Source of the DNA: Hepsetus odoe
Lineage: Eukaryota > Chordata > Actinopteri > Characiformes > Hepsetidae
Reading direction: 5' to 3'
NCBI GenBank assembly: GCA_017165825.1
Contig: CM029377.1
Span: forward strand, 25,801,981-25,865,980
DNA: 64,000 nucleotides
Below, one piece after another: positions 36,185-48,339 of this stretch. The first letter of the stretch is position 1; each line of letters begins with the position of its first letter. The notes under the pieces are model-generated. The model was not told the DNA's origin. It worked only from the letters and a program-made list of their open reading frames with translations, and searched no databases. The translations under genes and the position numbers were made by a program.

Positions 36185-36358
36185 GCCCCACAGAGCCCTG
36201 ATAAATATGTAGGTAGAGTTTGGTAATATATAAAGATATTTAGTTAAAGACAGTAGACCATCTACAATAGAACATCCAAAAGCATCCTAAAGTTTTACCA
36301 GAAAACCAACACTGAAAAAAAATAAGGATTTTGATTTTCATTACTATAATGAAAGAAA

Positions 36359-36500
36359 AAAGTGAAAGTGACTATTCTCGTTATTGTGAAACACGGCACA
36401 CGGTGAGGCACAACAAAATTACACCTCTGCATTTTACCTACACCCCATGCAGCAAGGGGCAGCTTTTGAAAGCTCCAGGGGAACAGTGATGGGGATCACT
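36359..36500 (-). repeat. SINE-A 3' half, reverse orientation
   Basis: Tail AAGTGAAAGTGACTATTCTC and core-side AACAGTGATGGGGATCAC; the head is missing. Confidence 0.7.
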
Positions 36501-37099
36501 AGGATAGGGGGGACTAGGATTTAAATTGTGGGTTTTCTGCATGGAGGATCCGTTCATGACCCAAGAGAAAGTGTTTCTCCAGGAACCCAATAGTATGAGG
36601 GTTTGCCAGATATTTCATTAGGTTTGGCAGTAGATTTAATTTGTGGGATTTAGACAAAGGTCCCAGGTTAGAATTAGGTTTAGGACTAGGAATAGATTTA
36701 AAGTTTAGTTTAAAGGTTAAAGAAACCCTCTAGACATCTGGTCATCTTATGTCAGGTGAGCCATAAAGTGTAGTTATTAAAATATTAACAGTAATGATTC
36801 AAATATACTCATTTCATGGGAAGATTTATGAAATAAAAATCTAAAACACTGCAGCCTGTTAGTCCAGGTTCTGCAGTAAAGATCATCAGGAGATCAGTGG
36901 TTGCTCCTGAGTAAACTAAAGGGCGGCTATCAGGGCGGAACACTTCACTAAACGTTCAACTGAAACGACTCGACGAACATGGCGTGTGAAGCACTTCACA
37001 CACTGACCGGAGAACATCCCTGCACTCACAGCACCATTGAGGTCACATCCTTCAAGGCCTGCCCTGTAAGCGCCCGCTCTGACACGTGACATGTTCCGC

Positions 37100-37530
37100 C
37101 CCGCATTGTTCTGCGCATGCGTAAACTGCACAGTTACAACTATGGACAGCCGTCAGCGAGAGTCATGGGCGGATCAGAGTTTAGAGCCTCTTCTGTAAGA
37201 CGAGGAGAAATAGACACAGCTGGCTCGGGGATCACAAGCGATTTAATAACTACCAAGTTTTTAGGGATAGACATTTAAGGATATGAAGGTTCGAATAGTT
37301 GCACATCACAAATGAGGTATTAGGTGCCAATATTAGGATTTATACTGCGATCACACGCCAACAGCGCTTAAAGGGCACTCAGCTGATATGATTACACCAT
37401 TAAACGATAAAGAGAGCATCGGGGCAGCACTTTTGCTATTGCAAACCCCACAACCCCTTAAACTGACAGGCCTCCTGCTGGCCCGATGACCGCGAGGTTC
37501 ATGATGAACTGCGCATGCGCAGTATGGATC
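37100..37530. promoter_or_regulatory. Two NRF1-type palindromes in the phf3-fbxo28 interval
   Basis: GCGCATGCG at about 37113-37121 and a perfect GCGCATGCGC at 37511-37520 match the NRF1 site found in CpG promoters. They are 0.5-0.9 kb upstream of fbxo28 and suggest a promoter of unknown target. Confidence 0.5.
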
Positions 37531-37779
37531 TGGCTGCTACAGGAATGAAAGAATGGCAACCAGTGAAGACATGATCCGGCAGTAGATCAAGTATTTTAAC
37601 CTTATAATTACTATATTTCTTACCCTGGAAATCTCCTTATCCGGTACCAAACCTTTACATTTTACAGACCAATTTGTGTTACAAGGAGCTTAAGTGTCAG
37701 TATGTAAATTAAACAGCCGATTTTAGGACAGGAGACGGTGGCTGGCTAACATGAACTAATCATCACTCCGTGTGTCCTT

Positions 37780-38028
37780 GCTCTTCTGTTGCTGGGTGAT
37801 TTATATCTGTTTGGCGCACAGGAGTAAACGGTACGGGCCCTCGAGAGCTGGGGCGGGTCACGTGACCAGCCGAGCCGTCAGGGACCCCAACGGCCCTGGC
37901 TGTGTCTCAAATGCAACTGAGGCTGCCTACTCAGGCAGCTTTGAAAGGCAGGTAGGCGACACTGACAGCGCGCGGGGGGAGGGGGCTCTTTATGGCGCGT
38001 CACTTCCTCCAGTGTAGCTCTAGAGAAG
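37780..38028 (+). promoter_or_regulatory. fbxo28: fbxo28 proximal promoter
   Basis: GC-rich sequence with a perfect 12-bp palindrome GGTCACGTGACC at 37856-37867 (E-box of USF, MYC/MAX or MiT type) and a TTTATGGCGCGTCACTTCC element just upstream of the ATG. The start site was not determined. Confidence 0.6.
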
Positions 38029-41000
38029 ATGGCGGCTGTTGTGGAAAGAGTGGAGGGAGCCGTGGATGCTGAGTGTCTGTCGCCGAGGCTGCCGTCTCCT
38101 CCGCCCGACCAGCCGCACCAGAACAACCCGCTGCTCGGACTCCCCATCGTGGCCATCGAGACCATCCTCAACTTCCTGTCGTACGACGAGATCAGCCTGC
38201 TGCGCCTGGTGAGAGCAAAACAAAGCCTGCGCTCAGACAGGGAGCCCACAACACCTCCTGCTCGCCCTGAGCGAGCTGCTCATGCCCCTCTATAGCCCGT
38301 GAAACCTCAGACTTTTCATTATCGCCCCTTTTTTCTTTTACCGAGACTCTCCCAGCGCTGTTTGTTTATGCTACAGGCCTCTGGGAGGCTAGCAGGCTAG
38401 CAGCTCGTCCTTGCTACCGTGTCACTCCTTTAATCCTCATAAGATCTGCAAAACCCGCCAGAGAAAGCATTTTAAATAGATTTCGTCTTAAATAGCTCTT
38501 TATATCTCACAACATTTCGCGTTGTCAGGGTGGGAAGCACGATGGGAAGTGTGCTCTTTGGCCCTTTGCTGGGAAACGGCTCGTTATTGCTGTTCGGAAG
38601 TATTTTTATTGTTCAGAAGTCAAAGCGCTGCAGCTGTCGGGTTTACAAATCAGTCCAGGGTTTCAGATCCGCCCCGGGATTTCGCTCCAACTGCCTGCAT
38701 GCCTCGGCTGTTGGTTCGAGGAAACCCCGGGTCTTGTGAACGATCCGCGATGAAATTCATGAATCGCATCGCACCTAGTGAAGCAGCCGCAGGTCTTATA
38801 TCCAGAACCCTGGGAGCAGTGTTGGGAACAGTTCCTTGCTGAAGGGAACCTACTGGTCCGGGACTCAAACCCACGACCATCCGATCATGCAGCCTGGCCG
38901 CTAGGCCTCCGCGGTGCTCTGGGAATTTGATTGATGTTTCTAGTCAGTTTTGAATTTGAGCTCGCTCTACAGTGTGTGACGCCCTTAAGAAAAGTAGTTC
39001 TGCGGGAAGCCTGATTACTGCTTTTTTTTTTCTTCCCTAGGTGTGCAAACGCATGGACATGATCTGCCAGCGAATGCTCAACCAAGGCTTTCTCAAAGTG
39101 GAGCGCTATCACAGTCTCTGTCAGAAGCAGGTCAAAGCGCAGCTTCCAAGGTGAGCTCTTCTGTAAAGTTATGTGTGTTTTGTTTTTTTTCATCCTGAAC
39201 AGGTATTTTCACGAGTCGCAGGAACTGGAAAGCCCTGTTACTGGAGGAGCGTTGATGGAAAGATTTGTCCAAGTCTCAGGGCAGCAGGTTGAGTGTATAA
39301 GAGTAGATTGTGTGCCGCTTTAAGTTTGTTTGACTTTGTTGGTAAGGATGTCTCGAGCTCATTCTCTGGAAGTGTGGCTCTTTGGGTGTATTTAAAGCAT
39401 TGGGTTATAGCACCCAACACTGAGATGACACTTTAGAACAGGTCTAAATCTTTAAAGTAGCAGTGTGCTCAATAATTAAGCAGCTCTGACCTACTTCCTT
39501 CAACACCCTTCTTCACACTTATATTCTTGTTGGCACCGTCGGTAACATCTAAACGGATACCGACATCCGTCATTTCAGAGTAATGAACAGTGATACCTAA
39601 TCAGATCACCAGGAACATTAAGCCCCAGTTCGGTGGCCAATCTGCCTTTGCTGTGAGTTCTCAGTTGCAATGTATGAACTGTTGTAAGATGCCACCCGAG
39701 AGCCCTGCAGATGCTTTGTGGATAGCGAGCATGTTAAACATCTGGACCCTTTGGAACAAGTCCTGTAACTTGGGAAGTGCTGTGAGAGCCACAGGGAGCT
39801 GAAGCTAATAGCTGTAGCGGAAAATGTAAAGAAAAAGCAAATTCCCCGACTTGAACAAGGAATCGTGTCCTTCGTCTTGTAACTTCTTGAATGTATTTTT
39901 TATTATTTTTTTTTTTATTTTTGACAAAATTAGTGGGGAAAGTAAACAGATTACTGGGAGGCAGCTGGGGAAATTTTTGTTATGCTTTTGAAGATCTTGT
40001 AATATTTACTCAGTTTGGCAACATGAAGGGTTTTTTTTGCTTTGTTTTTTTTAAGGGCCTTTTTGAGCTCATGCTACCTTTTTTAATAAAAAAAAAAATA
40101 ATAAAAACTTTGTATTTATTGCAAAGTGAATTAGGACATTTTGTGGTATACAGCTATTGTTTATGGCTTATACACGTGTGGCTCAGCAGGCTTTTGCTTA
40201 ATTTTTATTAGTGTATTTTCCAGTCCTCTCCAATCTCACATGGCACACCCACAATTCTTTGGTCACATCTGCTGCAGATGTGAAGATGACTTGTCTATCG
40301 GGTGTTCACTCATTTTGGTGTTCTGGTGTTCAGAGTGGATTACTTTACACTGAAGTGTCTGGCTCAGAAGAAGATATTTAGATGTTAATAAAAGTGCATT
40401 TGTTTATTTATTTCCTTTGTTATTGGTCTGCATTGTACTTGCCGTATGACTTGGTCCACTGCTGATAAGCAAGTTGATTGTTAAATATGAACATTAGGTT
40501 GGGTGCGGCATTTGCAGAGCCTGTATGTCTCCAGCCTATCTTGGAGATGCATTATCTCAAGGTTTCTTATCATACAGATCTGCATGCTGTTGACATTACC
40601 AGTGATGAACCGCAGGATTTACGGCCATTTGATTCTGTCGTTAAGAGAATTTGGCCTCGTTTATATTGCAGTTTAAACTTTAGCCTTTTTAATCAATCAG
40701 AGCATATGTTAAATTTATGGAGACTAGGTTGAGAAACGCAGGAGCGTTTCTCGATCATGAATATTGAAATGATACATGTGTGTTCTTAGTCTGTATGCTC
40801 ATGTCTGGTTTTTTTGGCTTTCAGGCGAGAGTCGGAGAGGAGGAACCACTCTCTGGCCCGTCACGCTGATATCTTAGCCGCAGTAGAGACACGCCTGTCT
40901 CTGCTCAACATGACGTTCATGAAATATGTTGACTCCAATCTCTGCTGCTTCATACCTGGCAAGGTACATGCTGAGCTCCACTTTGTCTTTCACTTACAAC

Positions 41001-44000
41001 TAAAGGATGATCTAATGAGCATCAGATTTTTAGTGATGCATTTCACCCAACGCATTTAAAGAAAATTATTTTAAAAACGAATGCTGGCGATCCAAACAGA
41101 TCAAGGCTCATTCACCCCCCTCCATAAGGCCATTACTGAAGAGAAAGTGACCATTTGTCTTTGTGAAACACAGCACAGCACACAGTGAATCACAACAAAT
41201 TGCTTCCTCTGCATTTCATCCATACACACACACACACACACACACATGCAGCAGGAGACTGCTATTAAAGGACACAGGGAGCAGTGATGGGTATGTTACT
41301 TTGGTCTAGGGTACCACAGGGCAACCTATTGGTCTGGGCTTTGAACTCACAACTTTACAATCCTGGGGCCAGTCCCCAAACGCAAGGCCACCACTAGTTT
41401 GAAAGTATGCAGCAAAAATAGCTCATTTTGGATGTAACTTCTTGTGACCATGCACACACACTGTGCATAATGAGTTTATTTTCTGCTGTTATGTCATCCT
41501 GGATACACCAGTAGTGAACACAAACAAGATGCAGGAGCATCCAGGAGGAGGCTCAAGTGTCTTACTCAAGGGTACTTCAGCTGTGGATGTGGGAGGGTTT
41601 GTTCACACACCCCCAGGCCATATTTTACTGCTTTCTCAATGAGGCCCTTTACCCAATTAGAAAAGGGGGCTTTTCCATTTCCATCGAGTAACAAACCACA
41701 GCCTGTTTGTTTCTAAGGATGAAAAGTGTAAGAACACTACATGATACAAATGTGACACAAAGTGGATTTAAAAGAAAATGAGATGAGCACTTAAATGTTC
41801 ATGCAAAATTTTGATCAAGGAAAAGGGACATAAACCATTCTCTGTCCTTTCATTCTTGAGGATGTTGTCTTAGTCTCTTGGAGGATTTGAGATGATGTGG
41901 TGATCATGTGTTCCAGTGCAGAAGGGACTGCACAAGGTCAACAGTATTTTATATATAAATGATCTGTCATGACTTGAATGCATTTGTTTCTTTATTTGGT
42001 AAGTTTAGCATGGTGATAAAATTAAGACATTAAATTTAACTTGAGTAAAAGCAATGGCACATTATGTATTTTGTGGGGTTTTATTTTAATATTTTTTCTG
42101 CAGTATGTTTAAATTGTGCAATAAAAATGGCTTGTTAAAATGTGTACATATTTTCACCTAGAAATTCAACAAAATATGTAAAACTAGTGCTCAACTCTAC
42201 ATGCTGTCATGTTTATAACTGGCCACCAGGGGGTGGTTCTGTTCCATCAGTTACAGTGAGTAGTTTGCTATAATAGCCTAAAACCGTACAAACATCAAAG
42301 TGATTTTTATAGAATGACTCAAAAATCAATTAAGCTTAGTAGAAATGGAAATTGGTGTGACTGGTAAATATGAAATGAACTTAAGTATTATTGTTCGTCA
42401 TAAAGTACAAGTGAATACTTCTTTAACTAAACTGCGTGCGTAAGCAAAACTACTACACACCCCATAACTTGATCATATTGTTGTATAATTCAGATTGTAA
42501 TTTTAATTTTCCATGTTGTTAATCTTGACCATGGTGTTTCCTCATGGCATCCCTCAGGTGATAGATGAAATTTACAGAGTTCTTCGCTACGTAAATTCTA
42601 CCCGTGCACCACAGAGAGCTCACGAGGTCCTGCAGGAGCTCAGGGACATCTCGTCCATGGCCATGGAGTACTTTGACGAGAAAATTGTCCCCATCCTTAA
42701 GAAGAAGCTTCCAGGTGCCGATCTCTCTGGACGTCTCATAGGATCCGCCCCTGGTGAGACCCTAATTTCATCTGTTGTAATAAAAAGGAATCAACATGTT
42801 GAAAGAATATTTCAGAAATAGTATGGCCAAACAATACATTACAAAACAATTTACTCAGATTGGCTGGAACAGTGAGGTTTCCAGCTTTATGGTAGCTGTG
42901 CTGCATTGATGAGTAAGAAAAAACATCCGGTCAGAAACGGCCCCGATTCTGTTACTGAAAGAGATCCTATTATGCAACAGTAATAAGCTCAGAGACTTGC
43001 ACAGGTCTGAGAGGATTCTTCTTTCTGGTTACCACAAACTGTGCTGCTATCAAAACGCACTCTGTTTGCTATAAAGTAACATGGATCCATTGATATTGCC
43101 TCACACCCTTCCAGTGGAACTTTGTTTTGATTTCAGCTTCTGGTAAATACTGGGATCTAAACAATTTCCAGTCTCTGTTTTGTAGTTTTATCTGTCTAAG
43201 AAGAAGGTAGCTGTTTTTAATGATCTTTTTGAGGAACCTAAGGGTTGGATTGCTAGAGCAAAATGGTTATATAAAAGAGCTAATTTCTTTCCTCATTCTG
43301 AAACAGCTTAAGACTGTTTGACATTATTGAACAGCTCTAGAGTTTGAGGCAGTAATATCTAATATAATTGCATGATAACTGATGGTGTGTAAGCTTTCAT
43401 TTACATTTACAGCATTTAGCAGACGCTCTTATCCACAGCGACTTCCATGTCCTAATTAAAGGGACAGTCCCCCTGGAGCAGTTCAGGGTTAAGGGTCTTG
43501 CTCAGGGACCCAGTAATGCTAGAGGCGGGATTCGAACCTGGGACCTCTTGAGCCATAGGTCCATAGGCAAGTACCCTACCACTAGACCACCGCCCCTTTC
43601 GTTGTTCATTCCCTACATCAGCCGTATTGTTCCTGTGGAAAGAAGCACGCCTCAGTCACCAAATATGCTTCTGCTGAGTACTATATGTAGGGGGGAAATT
43701 GTGTAAATGTGTTATTTTTTTACATTTTATAACCTGGTGGAAAGATTCTAGATACTTTGTAGAGATTCCCAGGCATGGTTTATTCCTCTCTGTATAGCAT
43801 GCCAATATTGCTCATACTCCTCTACCCCTCATGCCTAACAATGACCCTTGTGACCCTCCGCTCAGTGGCTGGGCCATCCACCTCGCTAACCACTATGACG
43901 CTGCTGGCGAAGAACACACCATCTCGCTCTGAGATGACCAAGGTGCAGCAGCAGGTGAAGGTGAATGGCGCCTCCATGACGGCACTGAGGCGCGAGATGC

Positions 44001-44347
44001 AGGAGGTCCGGGTGAAGCAGCTAGAGCAGCAGAAGCAGCTGCAGGACCAGGAGCAGAAGCTTCTGGAGCAGACTCAGGTGATCGGTGAGCAGAACGCACG
44101 GCTGGCCGAGCTCGAGCACAAGCTGCGCGAACTGATGGAGAGTGCCGTGGGTGCTGCCACCCCCTCCACCTCCTCCGCAACCTCTTCCTCCTCGGCCGTC
44201 GCAGCACCTGTAGCATCCACCTCCTCCACTGTGGGCAGTCCGGTCAGCGCCAGTCCCGTGACCGACGAGGGCAGCCCGTCCCTCAAACGACCCCGCAAGT
44301 GTTTGGACCTGCCACGCCACTCCAAGCGTCTGCGGAGCAAGAAGTAG
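38029..44347 (+). CDS. fbxo28: F-box only protein 28, complete coding region
   Basis: Five exons: 38029-38208, 39041-39150, 40825-40963, 42558-42753, 43866-44347; phases 0, 2, 0, 1 agree, giving 368 codons plus stop, the length of human FBXO28. The start is MAAVVERVEG with GAAGATGG context. F-box about residues 36-80 (LGLPIVAIETILNFLSYDEI). A middle region (LLNMTFMKYVDSNLCCFIPG) is typical of the family, followed by a coiled coil about 235-305 (KQLEQQKQLQDQEQKLLEQ), a Ser/Ala/Thr-rich linker and a basic end (RHSKRLRSKK) that looks like a nuclear localisation signal. Family knowledge: substrate receptor of an SCF ubiquitin ligase in the nucleus, CDK-phosphorylated and linked to MYC-dependent transcription; human variants cause developmental epileptic encephalopathy. 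It is followed by degs1 in the same direction, as in mammals. Confidence 0.96.
38803..38920 (-). repeat. Decayed SINE-A fragment in fbxo28 intron 1
   Basis: GGAGCAGTGTTGGGAACAGT, GAACCTACTGGTCCGGGA and GCCGCTAGGCCTCCGC correspond to the core-to-head half of the family in minus orientation. Confidence 0.55.
39151..40824 (+). other. fbxo28: fbxo28 intron 2
   Basis: Runs from donor GTGAGC to acceptor TTTGGCTTTCAG. T-rich around 39890-40100; nothing gene-like beyond chance frames. Confidence 0.7.
41143..41396 (-). repeat. SINE-A copy with internal (AC)n, reverse orientation
   Basis: In fbxo28 intron 3. Tail AAAGTGACCATTTGTC, an (AC)n expansion at 41223-41248 where other copies have a short CACAC, then core and head AAGGCCACCACT. 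Confidence 0.75.
41400..42557 (+). other. fbxo28: Remainder of fbxo28 intron 3
   Basis: AT-rich with no recognised element; ends in acceptor GCATCCCTCAG. Confidence 0.6.
43397..43598 (-). repeat. SINE-B copy, full length, reverse orientation
   Basis: ATTTACATTTACAGCATTTA, GACGCTCTTATCCACAGCGA, the core, B box GGATTCGAACCTGGGACC and head CTAGACCACCGCCCC. It lies in fbxo28 intron 4 about 270 bp before the last exon. Confidence 0.85.
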
Positions 44348-46880
44348 ATGGACGTCTTTTTTTTTTTTTCTTTCTTTTTTTTCTTCTCGTTTTTATGGGT
44401 TTGTTTTTGGAGGGTTGTTTTCCGCTTTCTCCAATCAGCTTTCTTTGCACGCGCCAACACACAGTGACGGCATGAGACGTGGATGATACAGAAAGTGACG
44501 GGCATGTTTTTTTTGTTGTTGTTGTTGTTGTTGTTGTTTTTACACATTTTAGCAACTGCTATGTTGTCCCATATCATACACTAATGGCCTGATGCTCTTG
44601 GCAAATGGCTTTGGGTAACGCTCAGCTTTTTTGTCTGGCTGTTGTCGTACGTCTGGAAAGAACATTAAGGTCGTGGTGAAGGCGCAAAAGGAGAAGCAGT
44701 AGATTAGGCTGTAGCTAAACATCTATTATTACAGCCCAGAACATAAGCATGATCTTCCCTCCCTCTGCAGAATAAACTGCACCTACAGCAAGAGGTGGAA
44801 CAGAGCACATATGTAACATATAGTGACTGCGACGTTAACATGTAGCCTGTTCTTCCACCATCCTCCCACAATAAGTCTGAATTATGTACAGCATGTGTTG
44901 TGAACATTTCTTATAGATGCCCTGCTTAAAAATGGAGACCACCATGGAGTCTCCTGTGTAATAAGTTATTTTTGTCCGAAAAACGAGTAAGATGAACTTC
45001 AGAAGGGGGCTTTGGAATTCTTAATTAGGAATGCTCCTTAAAAAATTTAATACAAAGAATAAAACCCAGCTGTCGCAACTGTAAACCCTTTTGACTTTAG
45101 GATTTGTCTAGCGATCATTTTCCCCATTGGTGGCCAAAGGTCATGTATTGTAAGTTCCATTGCTACGTTGTAGTTGCCACTGTTTTTGTGGTCGTACAAT
45201 TGCTGTGCTAAATAGAACCGTCAGTGCAATAAGAGTCGTCAAGCCTTGTCACTAGAAAAGTACGTTTTAATGTTCTGGTTCACTTTTGCTTGTGAAAAAA
45301 CACCAACTCTCGTCTTGCTACATTTGTTTGCCAACAGGGTTTTTATCTAGTCGGAGAAAGGCACTGTTTTAGTCAGTCTGGTCGCATTAAAGGGCTAGTT
45401 CAACCAAACTATGGTGCAAGTCAAGAAGTCCATGGTTAGTTTTATTTCAACAGTCGCTTGACTGTTGTTGACTTTGTTTGAACTGACCCTTTATTCTTCC
45501 TTACTCTCTAGGAAACATTATCATAATGAAGGCTAAGAAGGTAGTCATGCAACAGCTAGAAGCCCTTACACAACTGTTGCACCCTCAACATTTAAGGTTG
45601 TGCCTCTGTACGAGTTCAAGATCATGTGATCTTAAGAGCCCTGGAGGACACTATGCCCTGGCCAATTCTTTGAAACTAATCACATTTCGTCTCTGACAGT
45701 GATACATTAGAGGAACTTACTTGGTTTCCTTGGAAGTCACATGACTTGAAGCACCTTGTTTGTTAATTTCAAAACTTTTTTGAAGTACCGGGCATACGTT
45801 TGCATGGGTACACATTCATGCGCCTCATCGATTTAGCCGAAGCTCAAAATTTGGTACAGTGTTGACAAGCATTAAGAGTTAAGATGTTCACAACATGCCA
45901 ATGTTCAATGGAACTGCTGGTGTAGTTCTAAGACTAGTCTGAAATACGCATGCAACATCAATATATGTAGCCAGTAAAGTCCACCTGTTGGAAGGAAGTA
46001 GGCAGAAGGCCTGCCTGTTTGAGCTACTACATTGTGAAAGCCCAATCTCTGCACTTTTGTAGGACATAAATAACACTTATGTTTAATTATTTTAAAGGGT
46101 GGCTCAATCAGATGTTGCTAATGTAGCTAGTAGTTAAAGCTAGTCTTTCCTGTTACTATTAAACCATGTTAGCTGGCAACTTCAGCTTTGATTATTAGTC
46201 GCGTTACCGTAATTCTGTTGATTTTCCCACTCCTACTCCTAGTATTTTTTTTTTTTTTCAGCTTTTGATTAGCAAAGCCTTGCACTTTGCTTCCTTAATT
46301 CATGAACGATTGTCGTTGCAGTGTCAGTAATGAACCTGAAGTAGCCTGGGGAACTGGTTGAGCCTAACCAGATCCATGGCCGGTATCCATAAAGAATCTG
46401 ATGATGTAGTGCTGATACAGGATCTGTTTTCACACACCTTTCAAACTGACCTTACTTCTTAAGACCAGATCCTAGATCAGCAGTGCCCTCAGACCTTCCT
46501 TTGAAGGCTCGGTTTAGAGCGGCGTTTGCGTTTAACGTTACAAGCAGGGCACGAAAATATGTTATCTTGTGGCTTAATGTGAGACTGTGTCTCAGTTTAG
46601 AAAAACTGTACTGTAAACATACTTCAGAGTCAAGACTGTGGATCATTTCATGTATGTAATAGGAAAAAAAAAAAAGTAATCTTGTAAATTTGCCTGTTTT
46701 AGGCAAAGGAAAAATGGTTTGTTGCACATATTACTGTTACAAATGTACAAATGAAACATATTAAACAACATTAAGGCATCACCATGAGGTTTAGAGCCAT
46801 GTCGTTTTTTTTTCCCCCTGTTCATTTCAATACTGTAGTTCTTGTGGAAGTTTTTTCATAAAAAGGTATGATCATAGTGA
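44348..46880 (+). other. fbxo28: fbxo28 3' UTR and downstream DNA
   Basis: A poly(T) stretch and (TTG)n run at 44510-44540 follow the stop. AATAAA at 45058-45063 gives a plausible end, but sequence to about 46.8 kb is repeat-poor and could be a longer 3' UTR. Minus-strand frames here (44074-44577) are low-complexity shadows. Confidence 0.5.
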
Positions 46881-47011
46881 TGCTTTGTAGTGAAAGGTAC
46901 CATAAAGGTATCTTCTCTTTGCAGAAGCATCATCTGATTGCTTGCAATTAATCAGATTTACATTTTCACAAATTGGCAACTATAATAATGCACTTGCATA
47001 TCTCCGAGGTT

Positions 47012-47208
47012 TTGTGACGTGCAAGACCCCATAACAAGACCAGTAGGTTGCCCTGAGGTACCCTTGAGCAAAGTACTGTCCCCATCACTGCTCCCTGCGT
47101 GCTGCCTCCTGCTGCATGGTGTGTATGGGTGAAAAGCAGAGGCTGCATTTTGTTGCGGTCCACTGGGTTCTGTGGTTTGTTTCACAATGACAAATAGTCA
47201 CTTTCACT
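47012..47208 (+). repeat. SINE-A copy, 5' truncated
   Basis: Starts at the region after the B box (AAGACCAGTAGGTTGCCCTG) and runs through the core to ACAAATAGTCACTTTCACTT. Confidence 0.75.
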
Positions 47209-47324
47209 TAAAGCACTAAATGGCTTTGCTCACAAGGATCTCTCAAGCTAAGAACCTCCATGTGTACTTAGATTGCAAGGTGCTGGCGATAGACTAGTTC
47301 CCACAGTTTTGAGAACTGCAGCAG

Positions 47325-47560
47325 ACTAAGCCTCCCATCTCTGGAATAGTCTTCCAGCTAATGCTGGAACTCGGACACGGTCCCAGTCTTTAAGCTGAAA
47401 ACCTACTTGTTTAGTCGGCCTTTTAGAAGTTAATTTCCCTGCAAGTTACAAGGTGCAAATCTCAGAGTTTAAGAACAGAGAATTAACCTGGGATTTTGGA
47501 GCAGCAAGGGTTCCCCTTTTGGGTTCCTCCCAGGGTTTCTTTTCTCTGTGATGGATTGTA
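47325..47560 (+). mobile_element. LINE reverse-transcriptase 3' scrap
   Basis: TCTGGAATAGTCTTCCAGCT reads WNSLPA in one frame. ACCTACTTGTTTAGTCGGCC reads TYLFSR in another, the usual C-terminal end of fish LINE reverse transcriptases, with a frameshift between. It ends with the TTGGGTTCCTCCCAGGGTTT type of 3' UTR text. Confidence 0.55.
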
Positions 47561-47749
47561 GGTTGATTTTAATCATTTATTTCTGTTATCTTCTCCATGG
47601 CCCTTTCACCCCCGTTACCCTAAATCTCTTCCCTACGTAGTATTCACGTCCCTGTATATATTATTAACTGCATCTCTATTTTTCTCTGTTCTCTTCTGAG
47701 TAACGCATTCTTTGCACATCAAAAACACCCAAACAAGGTCATAGTCTTA

Positions 47750-47978
47750 GATTAGGTGTCTCCACTTGGAGCTCCCGGAGACAGATAAAAAGGCACACTC
47801 TGAACTGTGCAAGTTAGAGAGAGAAAGGATTCCACACAGAGAGGAACACTGACCGGCCTTTTGAACATCTTGTAAGAACTTCGCTACTTTTCTGTCAATA
47901 AACTTTGCTATAGCTTAAAAACCTCTTCGCCTCATCACTGACTCCTCGAACCTCGGTTCTCAATCGGAGAATCCAATA
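47750..47978 (+). repeat. 5' LTR (3' part certain)
   Basis: TATA-like GATAAAA at 47784-47790, AATAAA at 47897-47902, end ATCCAATA at 47971-47978. A putative primer-binding site TGGCGTCACGAACAGG starts two bases later at 47981; I do not assign the tRNA. The outer boundary is unknown. Confidence 0.7.
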
Positions 47979-48339
47979 GTTGGCGTCACGAACAGGCTTG
48001 ACTTGAGGAACGGACGGGACAAGCAATTGGAAGGCAACACGGTTGACCGAGAGTCAGGAACAGAAGTGCTGACACTTTGACAGAGGTAAGGCCTCCTACT
48101 GTCTTAATCTGCTGCTGGGTTGAGGAGAACTGCTGTGTGTAAAATGTAAACTCCCTCCTCTTCAAGATCAATCTGGAAAGGAGTCTGTGGGGAAGATTTA
48201 TAATGTGTATAATGGGAAGATGTCATAATGTGTGGAAAGAAAAAATCAACAAATACTGATGTGGTGGTGCCAGATGTTGAGGATCACATGATCAGTAGTC
48301 TCAACATATATATATATATATATATAAATAAAAGGCTCG

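Noticed and set aside
44074..44577. 167-codon minus-strand frame
   Set aside because: Antisense to the fbxo28 last exon plus (TTG)n and poly(T) low complexity.
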